In this document: piece after piece, positions 19,012 through 26,693 of the stretch
Numbering within the stretch: the first letter of the stretch is position 1
Layout: each line of letters starts with the position of its first letter
Assembly (NCBI RefSeq): GCF_000420845.1
Contig: NZ_ATVS01000006.1
Coordinates: 92,935-156,934, forward strand
Reading direction: 5' to 3'
From: Butyrivibrio sp. AE3009
GTDB taxonomy: Bacteria; Bacillota; Clostridia; Lachnospirales; Lachnospiraceae
Length of the DNA: 64,000 nt
Program-made: the position numbers and the translations under genes
Notes under the pieces: model-generated
Told to the model about the DNA's origin: nothing
The model's database searches: none
What the model saw: the letters and a program-made list of their open reading frames with translations, nothing else

Positions 19012-20130
19012 TTATCCTCTGATGAACTCCATGAACTGAAGCTTATTGTCCAATGCACTTGTTGTGGGTCTTCCCAGGTCTTTTCTTGCTCCGATGGAAC
19101 ATTTAACCTCGATAAGAGAAAGAGCCTTTCTTGTCTTAGCTTCCTTGAGAGCCTCATCCAGCTTCTCAAAGCTGTCTACACAGATAGCATGCTCATAACC
19201 GCAGGCTTTGGCAATAGCTACAAGGTCGATGCTTCCTGCAACGGTTGGCATACCTCCGACAGTCTCATGAGCTGAGTTATTGATAACAACATGTACAAGA
19301 TTCCCGGGCTTGTTATTGCCTATAACAGCCATGGCGCCCATGTGCATAAGAGCAGCTCCGTCTCCATCAATACACCATACCTTGCGCTCGGGAGCATTGA
19401 TCGCAACTCCAAGTGCTATAGAGCTTGAGTGTCCCATAGATCCAACTGTAAGGAAATCATATTTATGTCCCTGCTTGTTAGCTTCTCTTATTTCGAACAG
19501 TTCTCTGCTGGCCTTACCTGTAGTAGAAACGATCGGGTCCTCTCCGCTCACTTCAACAATATGTCTGATGATTTCTTCTCTGACCATTGTGTTATCGTTC
19601 TTGTAAACTGCTGCCTCGTCGTACTCCAATGCTCCCTTTTTGATAACAAAGGCAACATCCTTGCCTGCTGCAAGCTGCTTTCTGAAGCTTTCCAGAGTAT
19701 TCATAAGGTCGCTCTCGCTGGTATCCTTATCAACAACAAATGAGTCAACTCCCATATCCTCAAGAAGCTTAATTGTTACCTCACCCTGATAAATGTGCTG
19801 AGGTTCGTCATGTACCCCGGGCTCACCTCTCCATCCAATGATGAAGATCATGGGTATTGCATATACTTTCTCGTTAAGAAGTGAAGCCAATGGATTGATG
19901 ATATTGCCCTCACCGCTGTTCTGCATATAAACAACCGGCACCTTGCCTGTAGCAAGATGATAACCTGCTGCCAGTGCGGTGCAGTTTCCTTCGTTAGCAG
20001 CAATTATGTGATGCTTTTTATCTATACCGTACAGGTTGATTAAATAGTCGCATAAAGGCTTTAGCTGAGAATCGGGCACTCCCGTATAAAAATCAGCTCC
20101 TATCATTTCCACAAACTTTTCAACCTTCAT
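19012..20130 (-). CDS. ppd: Phosphonopyruvate decarboxylase
   Basis: 372 residues, thiamine-diphosphate-dependent. It turns phosphonopyruvate into phosphonoacetaldehyde, the step that makes the PEP mutase reaction run forward. DFYTGVPDSQLKPLCDYL at residues 13-30 and ANEGNCTALAAGYHLATGK around 45-63 (with the catalytic glutamate of ANEGN) are typical of this enzyme. The ThDP motif spans GDG at 256-258 to NN at 284-285. The start codon overlaps the stop of the dehydrogenase gene (TAATG) with GGAG just upstream. Length fits the family (about 370-380). Close relatives such as sulfopyruvate decarboxylase are less likely next to a PEP mutase. Confidence 0.93.
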   Translation of the reverse strand: MKVEKFVEMIGADFYTGVPDSQLKPLCDYLINLYGIDKKHHIIAANEGNCTALAAGYHLATGKVPVVYMQNSGEGNIINPLASLLNEKVYAIPMIFIIGWRGEPGVHDEPQHIYQGEVTIKLLEDMGVDSFVVDKDTSESDLMNTLESFRKQLAAGKDVAFVIKKGALEYDEAAVYKNDNTMVREEIIRHIVEVSGEDPIVSTTGKASRELFEIREANKQGHKYDFLTVGSMGHSSSIALGVAINAPERKVWCIDGDGAALMHMGAMAVIGNNKPGNLVHVVINNSAHETVGGMPTVAGSIDLVAIAKACGYEHAICVDSFEKLDEALKEAKTRKALSLIEVKCSIGARKDLGRPTTSALDNKLQFMEFIRG

Positions 20131-21257
20131 TATCTTACTCCTTCCAAAATCTGTTCATACAACTGTCTGATTGTTGCCTTATCCAATGCTATTGGATTAT
20201 TCTTTAATCTCTGCTCATTTACTGAGTCTGTTAATTCATTAATTTGTTCCTGATCTGCCTTAGGTGTATCCAGTTCAAGCACCTTATATATGCTTTCAAG
20301 CTTTTCCTTGGCTTCTTCCGTGCTACCACATCCCAGAGCCTTGGAAATCTGCTCAAATACACTCTTTAGATATTCACTTCCTCTTGGATCACTGCATCTG
20401 TCTGTGCGCTCAGTCATCCATGGGAAAAGTATCTTATCACATAAAAATGCTGCATGTCCATGCGCCAGCCCGAATAAACTTGTAATCTTATAACACATCG
20501 CATGACCTGCAGTTGTCTGAGTAATATTGATCGCTTTGCCTGCAGTATTGGCCGCTATCAACATCTGCCTGTTGCCTTTCGGGGTATTATTGAGATATTC
20601 CTCCATGTTAGCCATTATCATACTGATGGCATCACAGCTGTAGCTACGGCTCTCCTCCGTGCTGTTAACTGACCAGAAGGACTCTATTGAATGTGCCAGC
20701 GCATCCAGCATGGAACTCTTCCTGTGATAATCCGGAAGCGATTTAAGTGCATCGGGATTCAGAAAAACAACATTCGGAATACTGCTGACATGGGTTACCG
20801 ACTGCTTTACTCCGTTATAATATATAACCGCAAATCTGGTGGCCTCAGAGCCTGTACCAGCGGTTGTAGGCATTACTGCAAAGGGAATATCACTTGGCTG
20901 CAGTTCCATTTTAAGGAACTCTCCATTCTCACCGTCACCTTCAAGGCCGGTAAAAAGCTTGATGCATTTGGCCACATCAATGGCAGATCCGCCTCCAATG
21001 GCCACAATACTGTCGCATCCATTCTCACGGAACAGCTTCACTCCCTGTACTACAGATTCATAGGTGGGATTGGGCTTGAAGTCCGAAAACATAGTGATAT
21101 TTGAGCCTGTAACCTTGCCCAGAATCAAATCGTTAACACAAAGCGTACTGCTTGTGTGTTTGCCACACACAAGCAGTACGTTATTATACATTCCCGAATC
21201 AAGAAGTTGCCTTAACTCCGATAATTCACCGGTGGTAGAAATAAGCCTTTGCTCCAT
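20130..21257 (-). CDS. Iron-containing alcohol dehydrogenase, probable phosphonoacetaldehyde reductase
   Basis: A group III (iron-type) dehydrogenase, 375 residues. NAD(P) motif GGGSAID at 88-94; metal ligands from DALAH (Asp185, His189) and the histidines of GHAMCYKITSLFGLAHGHA (about 252 and 266). Beside a PEP mutase and phosphonopyruvate decarboxylase, such dehydrogenases reduce phosphonoacetaldehyde to 2-hydroxyethylphosphonate (PhpC-type step). No aminotransferase of the AEP type was seen nearby, so hydroxyethylphosphonate is more likely than aminoethylphosphonate. I use the ATG at 21255-21257, which has GAGG nine bases upstream; an ATG five codons earlier overlaps the PEP mutase stop region but lacks a ribosome binding site. 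Confidence 0.88.
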   Translation of the reverse strand: MEQRLISTTGELSELRQLLDSGMYNNVLLVCGKHTSSTLCVNDLILGKVTGSNITMFSDFKPNPTYESVVQGVKLFRENGCDSIVAIGGGSAIDVAKCIKLFTGLEGDGENGEFLKMELQPSDIPFAVMPTTAGTGSEATRFAVIYYNGVKQSVTHVSSIPNVVFLNPDALKSLPDYHRKSSMLDALAHSIESFWSVNSTEESRSYSCDAISMIMANMEEYLNNTPKGNRQMLIAANTAGKAINITQTTAGHAMCYKITSLFGLAHGHAAFLCDKILFPWMTERTDRCSDPRGSEYLKSVFEQISKALGCGSTEEAKEKLESIYKVLELDTPKADQEQINELTDSVNEQRLKNNPIALDKATIRQLYEQILEGVR

Positions 21258-21261
21258 AATA

Positions 21262-22143
21262 TCAAACCTCATCAGGAATCAATCTTATAATGTCTTTGAA
21301 CGGCATCAGCATCTTGTCGCATTCCTCGGCACGGTGATTCTCAAGAATGATCCTTGCAGCCTCCTGTATTGCCGGAACGGTAGCTCTCATCAGCTGATTT
21401 GCATATATTATTACGTTGGCGCCTCTTTCCTTCCACTCTTCCTCTTTAACAGAGTTAAAGCTTGTAGGTACCAAAACCACAGGTGTCTTGGAATCCTTTT
21501 CCCTGAATTTCTCAAGGAATTCAAATATCTCTGAAGGATCCTTCTTTCTGCTGTGGATCATGATCGCATCTGCACCTGCTGCTACAAATGCAAAGGCTCT
21601 TTCAAGAGCATCCTCCATTCCCTGTTCAAGGATAAGGCTCTCTATTCTTGCACAGATCATGAACTCCTTGGTGCGCTGTGCCTTTTTACCTGCACGAATC
21701 TTCTCGGAAAAGCTCTCGATGCTGTCCTGCGTCTGTACTACCTCAGTTCCGAAAAGACTGTTTTTCTTAAGTCCTGTCTTATCTTCAATGATTACCATTG
21801 ATACGCCCAGTCTCTCAAGAGACCTTACGGTGTATACAAAATGCTCTGTCTTTCCGCCTGTATCACCGTCGAAGATGATGGGCTTGGTGGTAACCTCTGT
21901 AATATCCTCTATTGTTCTGAAACGGGAGGTCATATCAACCAGCTCGATGTCAGGCTTACCCTTTGCCGTGGAATCACACAGGGAAGAAACCCACATAGCG
22001 TCATACTGATGTGCTCCGCCGTTCTGATAAACTACTGTATTCTCAACCACGAGACCTGTAAGACCGTCATGAGCTTCCATTGCAGTAACAAGGCCCTTGG
22101 CATCAAGCATTCTTCTAAGGCTTCCACGTCTGATATCAGGCAT
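21262..22143 (-). CDS. pepM: PEP mutase domain (C-terminal part of an interrupted fusion)
   Basis: Phosphoenolpyruvate mutase rearranges PEP to phosphonopyruvate, forming the C-P bond. From the first in-frame ATG the piece is 293 residues, about the length of a stand-alone enzyme. It has AMEAHDGLTGLVVEN near residue 21, DGDTGG at 92-97, and the family's signature EDKxxxKxNS as EDKTGLKKNS at 120-129. The open frame continues upstream past this ATG for 69 codons to an in-frame TAG at 22351-22353. Those codons (including YRPDIVVHGDDWQNGF and DNRQRADLA) are the normal linker of cytidylyltransferase-PEP mutase fusions. The ATG has no convincing ribosome binding site, so this product may depend on readthrough or weak reinitiation. 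Confidence 0.88.
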   Translation of the reverse strand: MPDIRRGSLRRMLDAKGLVTAMEAHDGLTGLVVENTVVYQNGGAHQYDAMWVSSLCDSTAKGKPDIELVDMTSRFRTIEDITEVTTKPIIFDGDTGGKTEHFVYTVRSLERLGVSMVIIEDKTGLKKNSLFGTEVVQTQDSIESFSEKIRAGKKAQRTKEFMICARIESLILEQGMEDALERAFAFVAAGADAIMIHSRKKDPSEIFEFLEKFREKDSKTPVVLVPTSFNSVKEEEWKERGANVIIYANQLMRATVPAIQEAARIILENHRAEECDKMLMPFKDIIRLIPDEV

Positions 22144-22350
22144 GGCAAGATCTGCTCTCTGGCGATTGTCGATGTCCTTGTACTTATCATCACTGGCATA
22201 AGGATACTCAACAAGTCTTCCACCATAAGTTGCAAGAATTGATGTAACTTCATCCCTTATGGGTCTCTGGAAGCCGTTCTGCCAGTCATCTCCGTGAACA
22301 ACGATGTCAGGTCTGTACTCATTAAGGTTGTCCTTGTAGGACAGTGTCTT

Positions 22351-22353
22351 CTA
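22351..22353 (-). other. In-frame TAG inside the nucleotidyltransferase/PEP mutase fusion
   Basis: On the minus strand the reading frame of 22354-23271 runs through TAG into KTLSYKDNLNEYRPDIVV and on to the PEP mutase stop at 21262 without any frameshift. The residue normally found here in fused homologs is, from memory, often Gln (VVxQxTL), so TAG would be a single C-to-T change from CAG. TAG is a real stop elsewhere in the window (the apbE gene ends in TAG), so general reassignment of the codon is unlikely. Confidence 0.9.
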
Positions 22354-23271
22354 CTCAACAACCTTGTAAACACCGGAAATATTCTCAAACATTATCTTTC
22401 TCTCTGAGAAAGGAACAAGAGGCATTCTCTTGTAGGAGGCTACAGCTTCATCGGACAGAACACCTATAATAAGCTTACCGAGCTTCTGAGCCTTTTTGAT
22501 AATTGCTATATGTCCGCCGTGGATAATATCAGTAGAGAAGCACATATATACCACTCTTGACTCAATTTCCTTAAGCTTGGAACTTACAACAGCGAGATCT
22601 TCAGGATTATCGATCTCAGCGCAAAGCATATTCTTCATATCGGCGGGCTTAATAACGCATTTATCTGTCACTTCGTTAAGAGCATTCTCCGCATAGACAT
22701 TAGTATTGCCGCTCTCACAGAATTCGCAGATCTTATCAAGCCAGATCTTCCAGTCTTCCTTCTTGAGCTTATAGAGAGCCTGCGCTTCCATAGCTTCATT
22801 AAAGAATTCTATTCCAACCTTCTCTACCTTGCCGTTTCTAACTACAGCCTTAAAATCCTTCTCAGGAAGCTCAAGAGTAGAGGATACTGCCATGGAACTG
22901 TCCTTTGCAGCGATTATTCTGTCCAGAACCTCGTTTTCAAAAACAAGGTCACCGTGCATAAGGATGATGTCATCATCAAGATGCTCCCTTGCACAGTAGA
23001 TACTGTAAATATAATTGGTACTGTCATATTTGGGATTCTTCACAAAAGTAAAATGAATCGGAAGATCAAGACTCTGACAGTAGTTGACTAAAACCGCATC
23101 GAAAAGACCTGTAGTCATTACTACCTCTTCAATGCCTGCTGCGCAGAGCTGTGTCAGCTGTCTTGACAATATTGTCTCTTTTGAGGAAATCTCGGTCATA
23201 CACTTAGGATGCTCTGAAGTCAGAACGCCCATACGTGATCCCATTCCTGAATTAAGAATTAATGCTTTCAT
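22351..23271 (-). CDS. Nucleotidyltransferase (PntC/LicC-like) plus truncated cytidylyltransferase domain; N-terminal part of the interrupted fusion
   Basis: 306 residues before the TAG. Residues 1 to about 235 form a sugar-nucleotidyltransferase fold: LNSGMGSRMG at 6-15 (glycine-rich NTP loop), HPKCMTEI at about 21-28 and DIILMHGDLVFEN near 100 (metal-binding Asp). This matches the PntC/LicC type that activates phosphonates or phosphocholine with CTP. From about 237 a second domain starts, VVYMCFSTDIIHGGHIAIIKKAQ, a glycerol-3-phosphate-cytidylyltransferase-like fold with HGGH as the HxGH motif; the TAG cuts this second domain in the middle. The intact gene would encode a 669-residue three-domain enzyme making and activating a phosphonate. 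No strong Shine-Dalgarno: AAAGAAAGG lies about 8 bp upstream. Confidence 0.88.
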   Translation of the reverse strand: MKALILNSGMGSRMGVLTSEHPKCMTEISSKETILSRQLTQLCAAGIEEVVMTTGLFDAVLVNYCQSLDLPIHFTFVKNPKYDSTNYIYSIYCAREHLDDDIILMHGDLVFENEVLDRIIAAKDSSMAVSSTLELPEKDFKAVVRNGKVEKVGIEFFNEAMEAQALYKLKKEDWKIWLDKICEFCESGNTNVYAENALNEVTDKCVIKPADMKNMLCAEIDNPEDLAVVSSKLKEIESRVVYMCFSTDIIHGGHIAIIKKAQKLGKLIIGVLSDEAVASYKRMPLVPFSERKIMFENISGVYKVVE

Positions 23272-23307
23272 ATAAATATAAAACCTTTCTTTCCAAAACT
23301 ACGCTTT

Positions 23308-24432
23308 TTAGTATATCACATCTGTTATTATCTTGCTCACAGCCTGTATATCCTGCGGTACTACAACGCTGTCCTGTCTGTGAATCGTCTCGGCGCAGCC
23401 GCCTGTATCATAAGTTATTACCGGTGTTCCGCAGGCCTCCGCCTCAAGATTGACGGTTGGCAGATTGTCCTCATGGGTAAGATTGACAAATGCATCTGCG
23501 GCGGAATATATTTCTGCCAGCTTAGTGGCACTGCTTGTTCTGGGAAGTGCCAGTATGTTGATGCCTCGCTTATGAAGGTCATCTATCTGTGCTTCATTAA
23601 GTCCCACAAGAACTATCTTGTATCTGCCCGGTGCCTTGGCATCAAGGATTCTTGACAGCTCTATATAATCATCAAGACCTTTCCTTCTCTCCCAGATGCT
23701 GGCAACTCCAAGAAGCATCTTTTTGTCCGCAAGATCATGGTCCTTTCTGAAGGAACTGTCTGTAGGCTTGAACACCTCAGTATTTATCCTGTTGTAGATT
23801 ACTTCGACCGGGTACTCTGCCAAAAAACTCTTTTCAACTTCAGCTTTAAGCCATGCTGAAGGTGTGATTATCTGCAGGTTCTTAACACCTGTAAATGCAG
23901 CCTTTTTCCTAAGATAATTATCCTTGCTGTTGTCGCGATTACTCTTTGGGTACTGCGCTAGTGAAGGACATTCACTGCAGCAGGTCATCCATTTATCGCA
24001 TTTTTCGTAGGTGTAATAGGCGCAGTGCCCTGTAAATGCCCAGCAGTCATGGAGGGTCCACTTGACCTTCATATCAGGTCTGGACTTGATCCATGCAAAG
24101 AGCATTTCATAGTTTATATAATAACCGTGAATATTGTGGAGCCACAAAATATCGGGATCGTATTCCTCGGCCCATTTCAGGAACTTAGCCGTTGCATGTC
24201 TCGATCCCAGTCCGTGTTTGTCCGTAAGGCGGGTGTAGATACCGTGCATGTAAGTATCAGCCTTACTGCCGATAAGCACTGCGTATTTTTCAGTTCCCGC
24301 CGGAATCTCCGGTTTTCTTCCGTATGCTATTTTAACCTCAAAGCCCTTCTCGTCGTACTCCCTGGCAATATCAAGGACGATTTTGCCCGTAGAGCCATAC
24401 CCCAGAACGGCATTAATCAACAAAACTTTCAT
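23308..24432 (-). CDS. GT4 family glycosyltransferase
   Basis: 374 residues of GT-B fold. It opens with KVLLINAVLGYGSTGKIV, a pattern seen in WcaI/WcaC-like family 4 enzymes, contains WTLHDCWAFTGHCAYY with a Cys-rich segment (CDKWMTCCSECPSLAQYP, common in this subgroup), and ends with the donor site LTHEDNLPTVNLEAEACGTPVITYDTGG. The HDCW...C...C...CP pattern is typical of the subfamily that includes colanic acid glycosyltransferases. It is 36 bp upstream of the phosphonate fusion gene, in the same operon. Acceptor and donor unknown. Confidence 0.92.
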   Translation of the reverse strand: MKVLLINAVLGYGSTGKIVLDIAREYDEKGFEVKIAYGRKPEIPAGTEKYAVLIGSKADTYMHGIYTRLTDKHGLGSRHATAKFLKWAEEYDPDILWLHNIHGYYINYEMLFAWIKSRPDMKVKWTLHDCWAFTGHCAYYTYEKCDKWMTCCSECPSLAQYPKSNRDNSKDNYLRKKAAFTGVKNLQIITPSAWLKAEVEKSFLAEYPVEVIYNRINTEVFKPTDSSFRKDHDLADKKMLLGVASIWERRKGLDDYIELSRILDAKAPGRYKIVLVGLNEAQIDDLHKRGINILALPRTSSATKLAEIYSAADAFVNLTHEDNLPTVNLEAEACGTPVITYDTGGCAETIHRQDSVVVPQDIQAVSKIITDVIY

Positions 24433-24457
24433 TACTTAACTGACCTGTGTTCTAATC

Positions 24458-25195
24458 TCATTTGAGTAATAAATACTTGGCGATCTCCTGACCGAAGCAT
24501 TCAAAATAATAGAGTCTGCTATAGCCATTCTCCTTGTAAACCTGATACTTGGTCTTAATTCGCTCAAGTGTGTTCTTAAAAGATTTCTTGGAACTCCAGC
24601 CGCCGATGTAGAAATCAGCAAGAACCTGCGGGATTATCGTGACCTTCTTGCCCATCTTAAGAGCCTTCAAGTACCATCCGTAGTCTGAGTGAACATTCTC
24701 TATGCCATAGAGTCCCACATCCTTGTAGCAGCTGCGGGATGCATACATAGCGGGGTGATTGAAATGGCGGGAGGTCTGATACCGACCATCCTTAGCATGT
24801 TTCTCAATTATCTGTGATTCGCCGTTATGAATGCGGATGGCGCCCATATAAATATCAGCGCTGCCGTCTGCTACAGCCTTCTCTACAATCTCAAGGGCAT
24901 TGTTATCATAGGCATCGTCGCTGTTAAGAATACCGATGTAGTCTCCCGTAGCAATGGATACACCTTTGTTCATGCCATCATAGGGGCCTCTGTCCTTCTC
25001 TGAGATAACCTTAAGAACATAACCCTTAGCTTCATACTGTTGCCTGTAGGATTCCACAATCTCAAGAGTCTTGTCGGAGGATTTGCCATCAACGATGATA
25101 TGCTCCAGGACACCGACACTCTGTCTTAGTACTGATTCAATTGTCCGACTTACAGTCTTTTCACTGTTGTAAGTCACTGTAACTATAGATATCAT
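24458..25195 (-). CDS. GT2 family glycosyltransferase
   Basis: A short (245 residues) inverting GT-A enzyme. ISIVTVTYNSEKTVSRTIESVLRQS opens it, with IIVDGKSSDKT (the VDxxSxDxT nucleotide site) at about 34-44 and the metal-binding NSDD of GILNSDDAYD near residue 92. HFNHPAMYASRSCY and the DYGWYLKAL segment match the WcaA/WcaE-like branch often found early in colanic-acid-type clusters. The start ATG follows the sugar transferase by 36 bp. As the gene right after the initiating transferase, it is a reasonable candidate for adding the second sugar. Confidence 0.9.
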   Translation of the reverse strand: MISIVTVTYNSEKTVSRTIESVLRQSVGVLEHIIVDGKSSDKTLEIVESYRQQYEAKGYVLKVISEKDRGPYDGMNKGVSIATGDYIGILNSDDAYDNNALEIVEKAVADGSADIYMGAIRIHNGESQIIEKHAKDGRYQTSRHFNHPAMYASRSCYKDVGLYGIENVHSDYGWYLKALKMGKKVTIIPQVLADFYIGGWSSKKSFKNTLERIKTKYQVYKENGYSRLYYFECFGQEIAKYLLLK

Positions 25196-25231
25196 TACCG
25201 GATCATCAATTCCTTTACTATAATGAGATGC

Positions 25232-26617
25232 TCACGCATCGTGCATCTCTTCCTGTTTTTCCTCTGAGAATCCCTCTGTGCTGTCCTTCTGAACAAGAAT
25301 CTTGACTGTCTCAAATAATATCTGAAGATCCAACAGAATTGAATAATTGGTTATGTAATACAGATCCATCTTAAGCTTATTCAAGGGGCTGGTATTGTAT
25401 TTACCAAAAACCTGTGCAGGGCCCGTAAGACCGCCCTTTACCTTAAGGCGAAGCTCAAACTCAGGAACATCCTCGGTGTACTTCTTCACATGCTCGATAC
25501 GCTCGGGTCTTGGTCCAACGATGGACATATCACCACGGATAATATTGATAAGCTGTGGAAGCTCGTCTATTCTGGTTGGTCTGATAATATGGCCCACCTT
25601 GGTGATACGATCATCCTTCTCTCCTGCAGGGTGTGGTCTTCCATCCTTCTCCGCATCAACGATCATGGAGCGGAATTTCAGAATGCTGAATTCCTTGCCG
25701 CCAATGGTAGTCCTCTCCTGTCTGAAGAAAACAGGGCCGCCATCCTCCAGTTTAATGGCAAGCGCGGTTATCAGAAGGATCGGGCTGGTCAGAATTATTC
25801 CAATGAGAGATAACAGCACATCAAAAAATCTCTTAATTGCCAGCTGCCAGGGTGAAATACCGCTGTTTCTGCACAAATAAAGAGGTGTATCGAAGAGGTT
25901 GATCTCCTCTGAATGTTTTTCGATAATATCGGAAATCTTCGGGGTAAAGTAGACTCGCTTATCCCTGCTGAAGCACTCTTTTAATATGTCGTTCTTAACT
26001 TCTGATGGAATATCATTGATAAGGACCGCATCGTAACCTGACATCTTGTCATATATAGGCTGCAGATTCCCGCCCAATTTATCTATATTGATAGACTCGC
26101 CGATGCTGTACTTATCCGGTCTTCCATCCATGAAATGGAGCTTGCCTCCGGTGCGGTCACAGAATACTTCAAGAATCCTGTGGGGAGGGAAAATTTTCCT
26201 GTAAATATCAACCAATAATAAAGTAGCAAAACAAAGAACCACCGACTGAATCAAAAATATCAGTGCATATCGCCACAAAAAAGCCGGAAAAAATCTGAAC
26301 TGGCCGGTTATAGCGCAGGATACAAGGGTTTCAAGTGCATTGGTACAAAAAAGAGTCAACACCTGCGAAGCAAGCAGGTTAGCCTTTCTGTCCACACCAA
26401 TCCTGAACGCCTTAAGAGCCTTACCCAGTATAAGGTACAAGATGAAATATATTCCTGCTGACATTAAAAGGTTGGCATAACCCAAAAGATGTCCCGTCTG
26501 GTTATTCTCTTTGGCAAATTCATACCACCACATCATAAATACGCCTGTTGCAAAAATAGCAAAGACCAATGTGCATGCTGCCCTGTATATATATTTCCCC
26601 TTCTTCTGTGAACTCAT
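25232..26617 (-). CDS. Undecaprenyl-phosphate sugar-1-phosphate transferase (WcaJ-like)
   Basis: 461 residues. The N-terminal half has four hydrophobic helices and a small CoA-binding-like domain; the C-terminal half is the bacterial sugar transferase domain. Its signature begins KRFFDVLLSLIGIILTSPI, goes on to PVFFRQERTTIGGKEFSILKFRSM, then ITKVGHIIRPTRIDELPQLINI, and ends GDMSIVGPRPER. This enzyme starts each repeat unit by moving a sugar-1-phosphate from its UDP form to undecaprenyl phosphate. Position upstream of nearly all glycosyltransferases fits that role. WcaJ-type enzymes usually use UDP-glucose or UDP-galactose; which one is used here is unknown. Confidence 0.94.
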   Translation of the reverse strand: MSSQKKGKYIYRAACTLVFAIFATGVFMMWWYEFAKENNQTGHLLGYANLLMSAGIYFILYLILGKALKAFRIGVDRKANLLASQVLTLFCTNALETLVSCAITGQFRFFPAFLWRYALIFLIQSVVLCFATLLLVDIYRKIFPPHRILEVFCDRTGGKLHFMDGRPDKYSIGESINIDKLGGNLQPIYDKMSGYDAVLINDIPSEVKNDILKECFSRDKRVYFTPKISDIIEKHSEEINLFDTPLYLCRNSGISPWQLAIKRFFDVLLSLIGIILTSPILLITALAIKLEDGGPVFFRQERTTIGGKEFSILKFRSMIVDAEKDGRPHPAGEKDDRITKVGHIIRPTRIDELPQLINIIRGDMSIVGPRPERIEHVKKYTEDVPEFELRLKVKGGLTGPAQVFGKYNTSPLNKLKMDLYYITNYSILLDLQILFETVKILVQKDSTEGFSEEKQEEMHDA

Positions 26618-26671
26618 CTACCGGTTCTCCATTCCGCATTAAAATCTCAAAGGTCATTTTAACACATGCAT

Positions 26672-26693
26672 CCCCTTATGGAAAGTTAAGGGG
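26672..26693 (-). repeat. Small hairpin at the end of the 26686-28143 gene
   Basis: CCCCTTA pairs with TAAGGGG around a short loop. It overlaps the stop codon of the upstream membrane-protein gene. There is no U-run on either strand, so it is more likely an mRNA-stability or partial-termination element than a terminator. Confidence 0.4.

Noticed and set aside
21416..22009. 197-codon plus-strand frame opposite PEP mutase
   Set aside because: Shadow of the PEP mutase domain, which carries its diagnostic motif on the minus strand.
22351..22353. TAG as pyrrolysine or a reassigned codon
   Set aside because: The family residue at this place is probably Gln, no pyl genes are in the window, and apbE ends in an ordinary TAG. 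Mutation, error or low-level readthrough are simpler.
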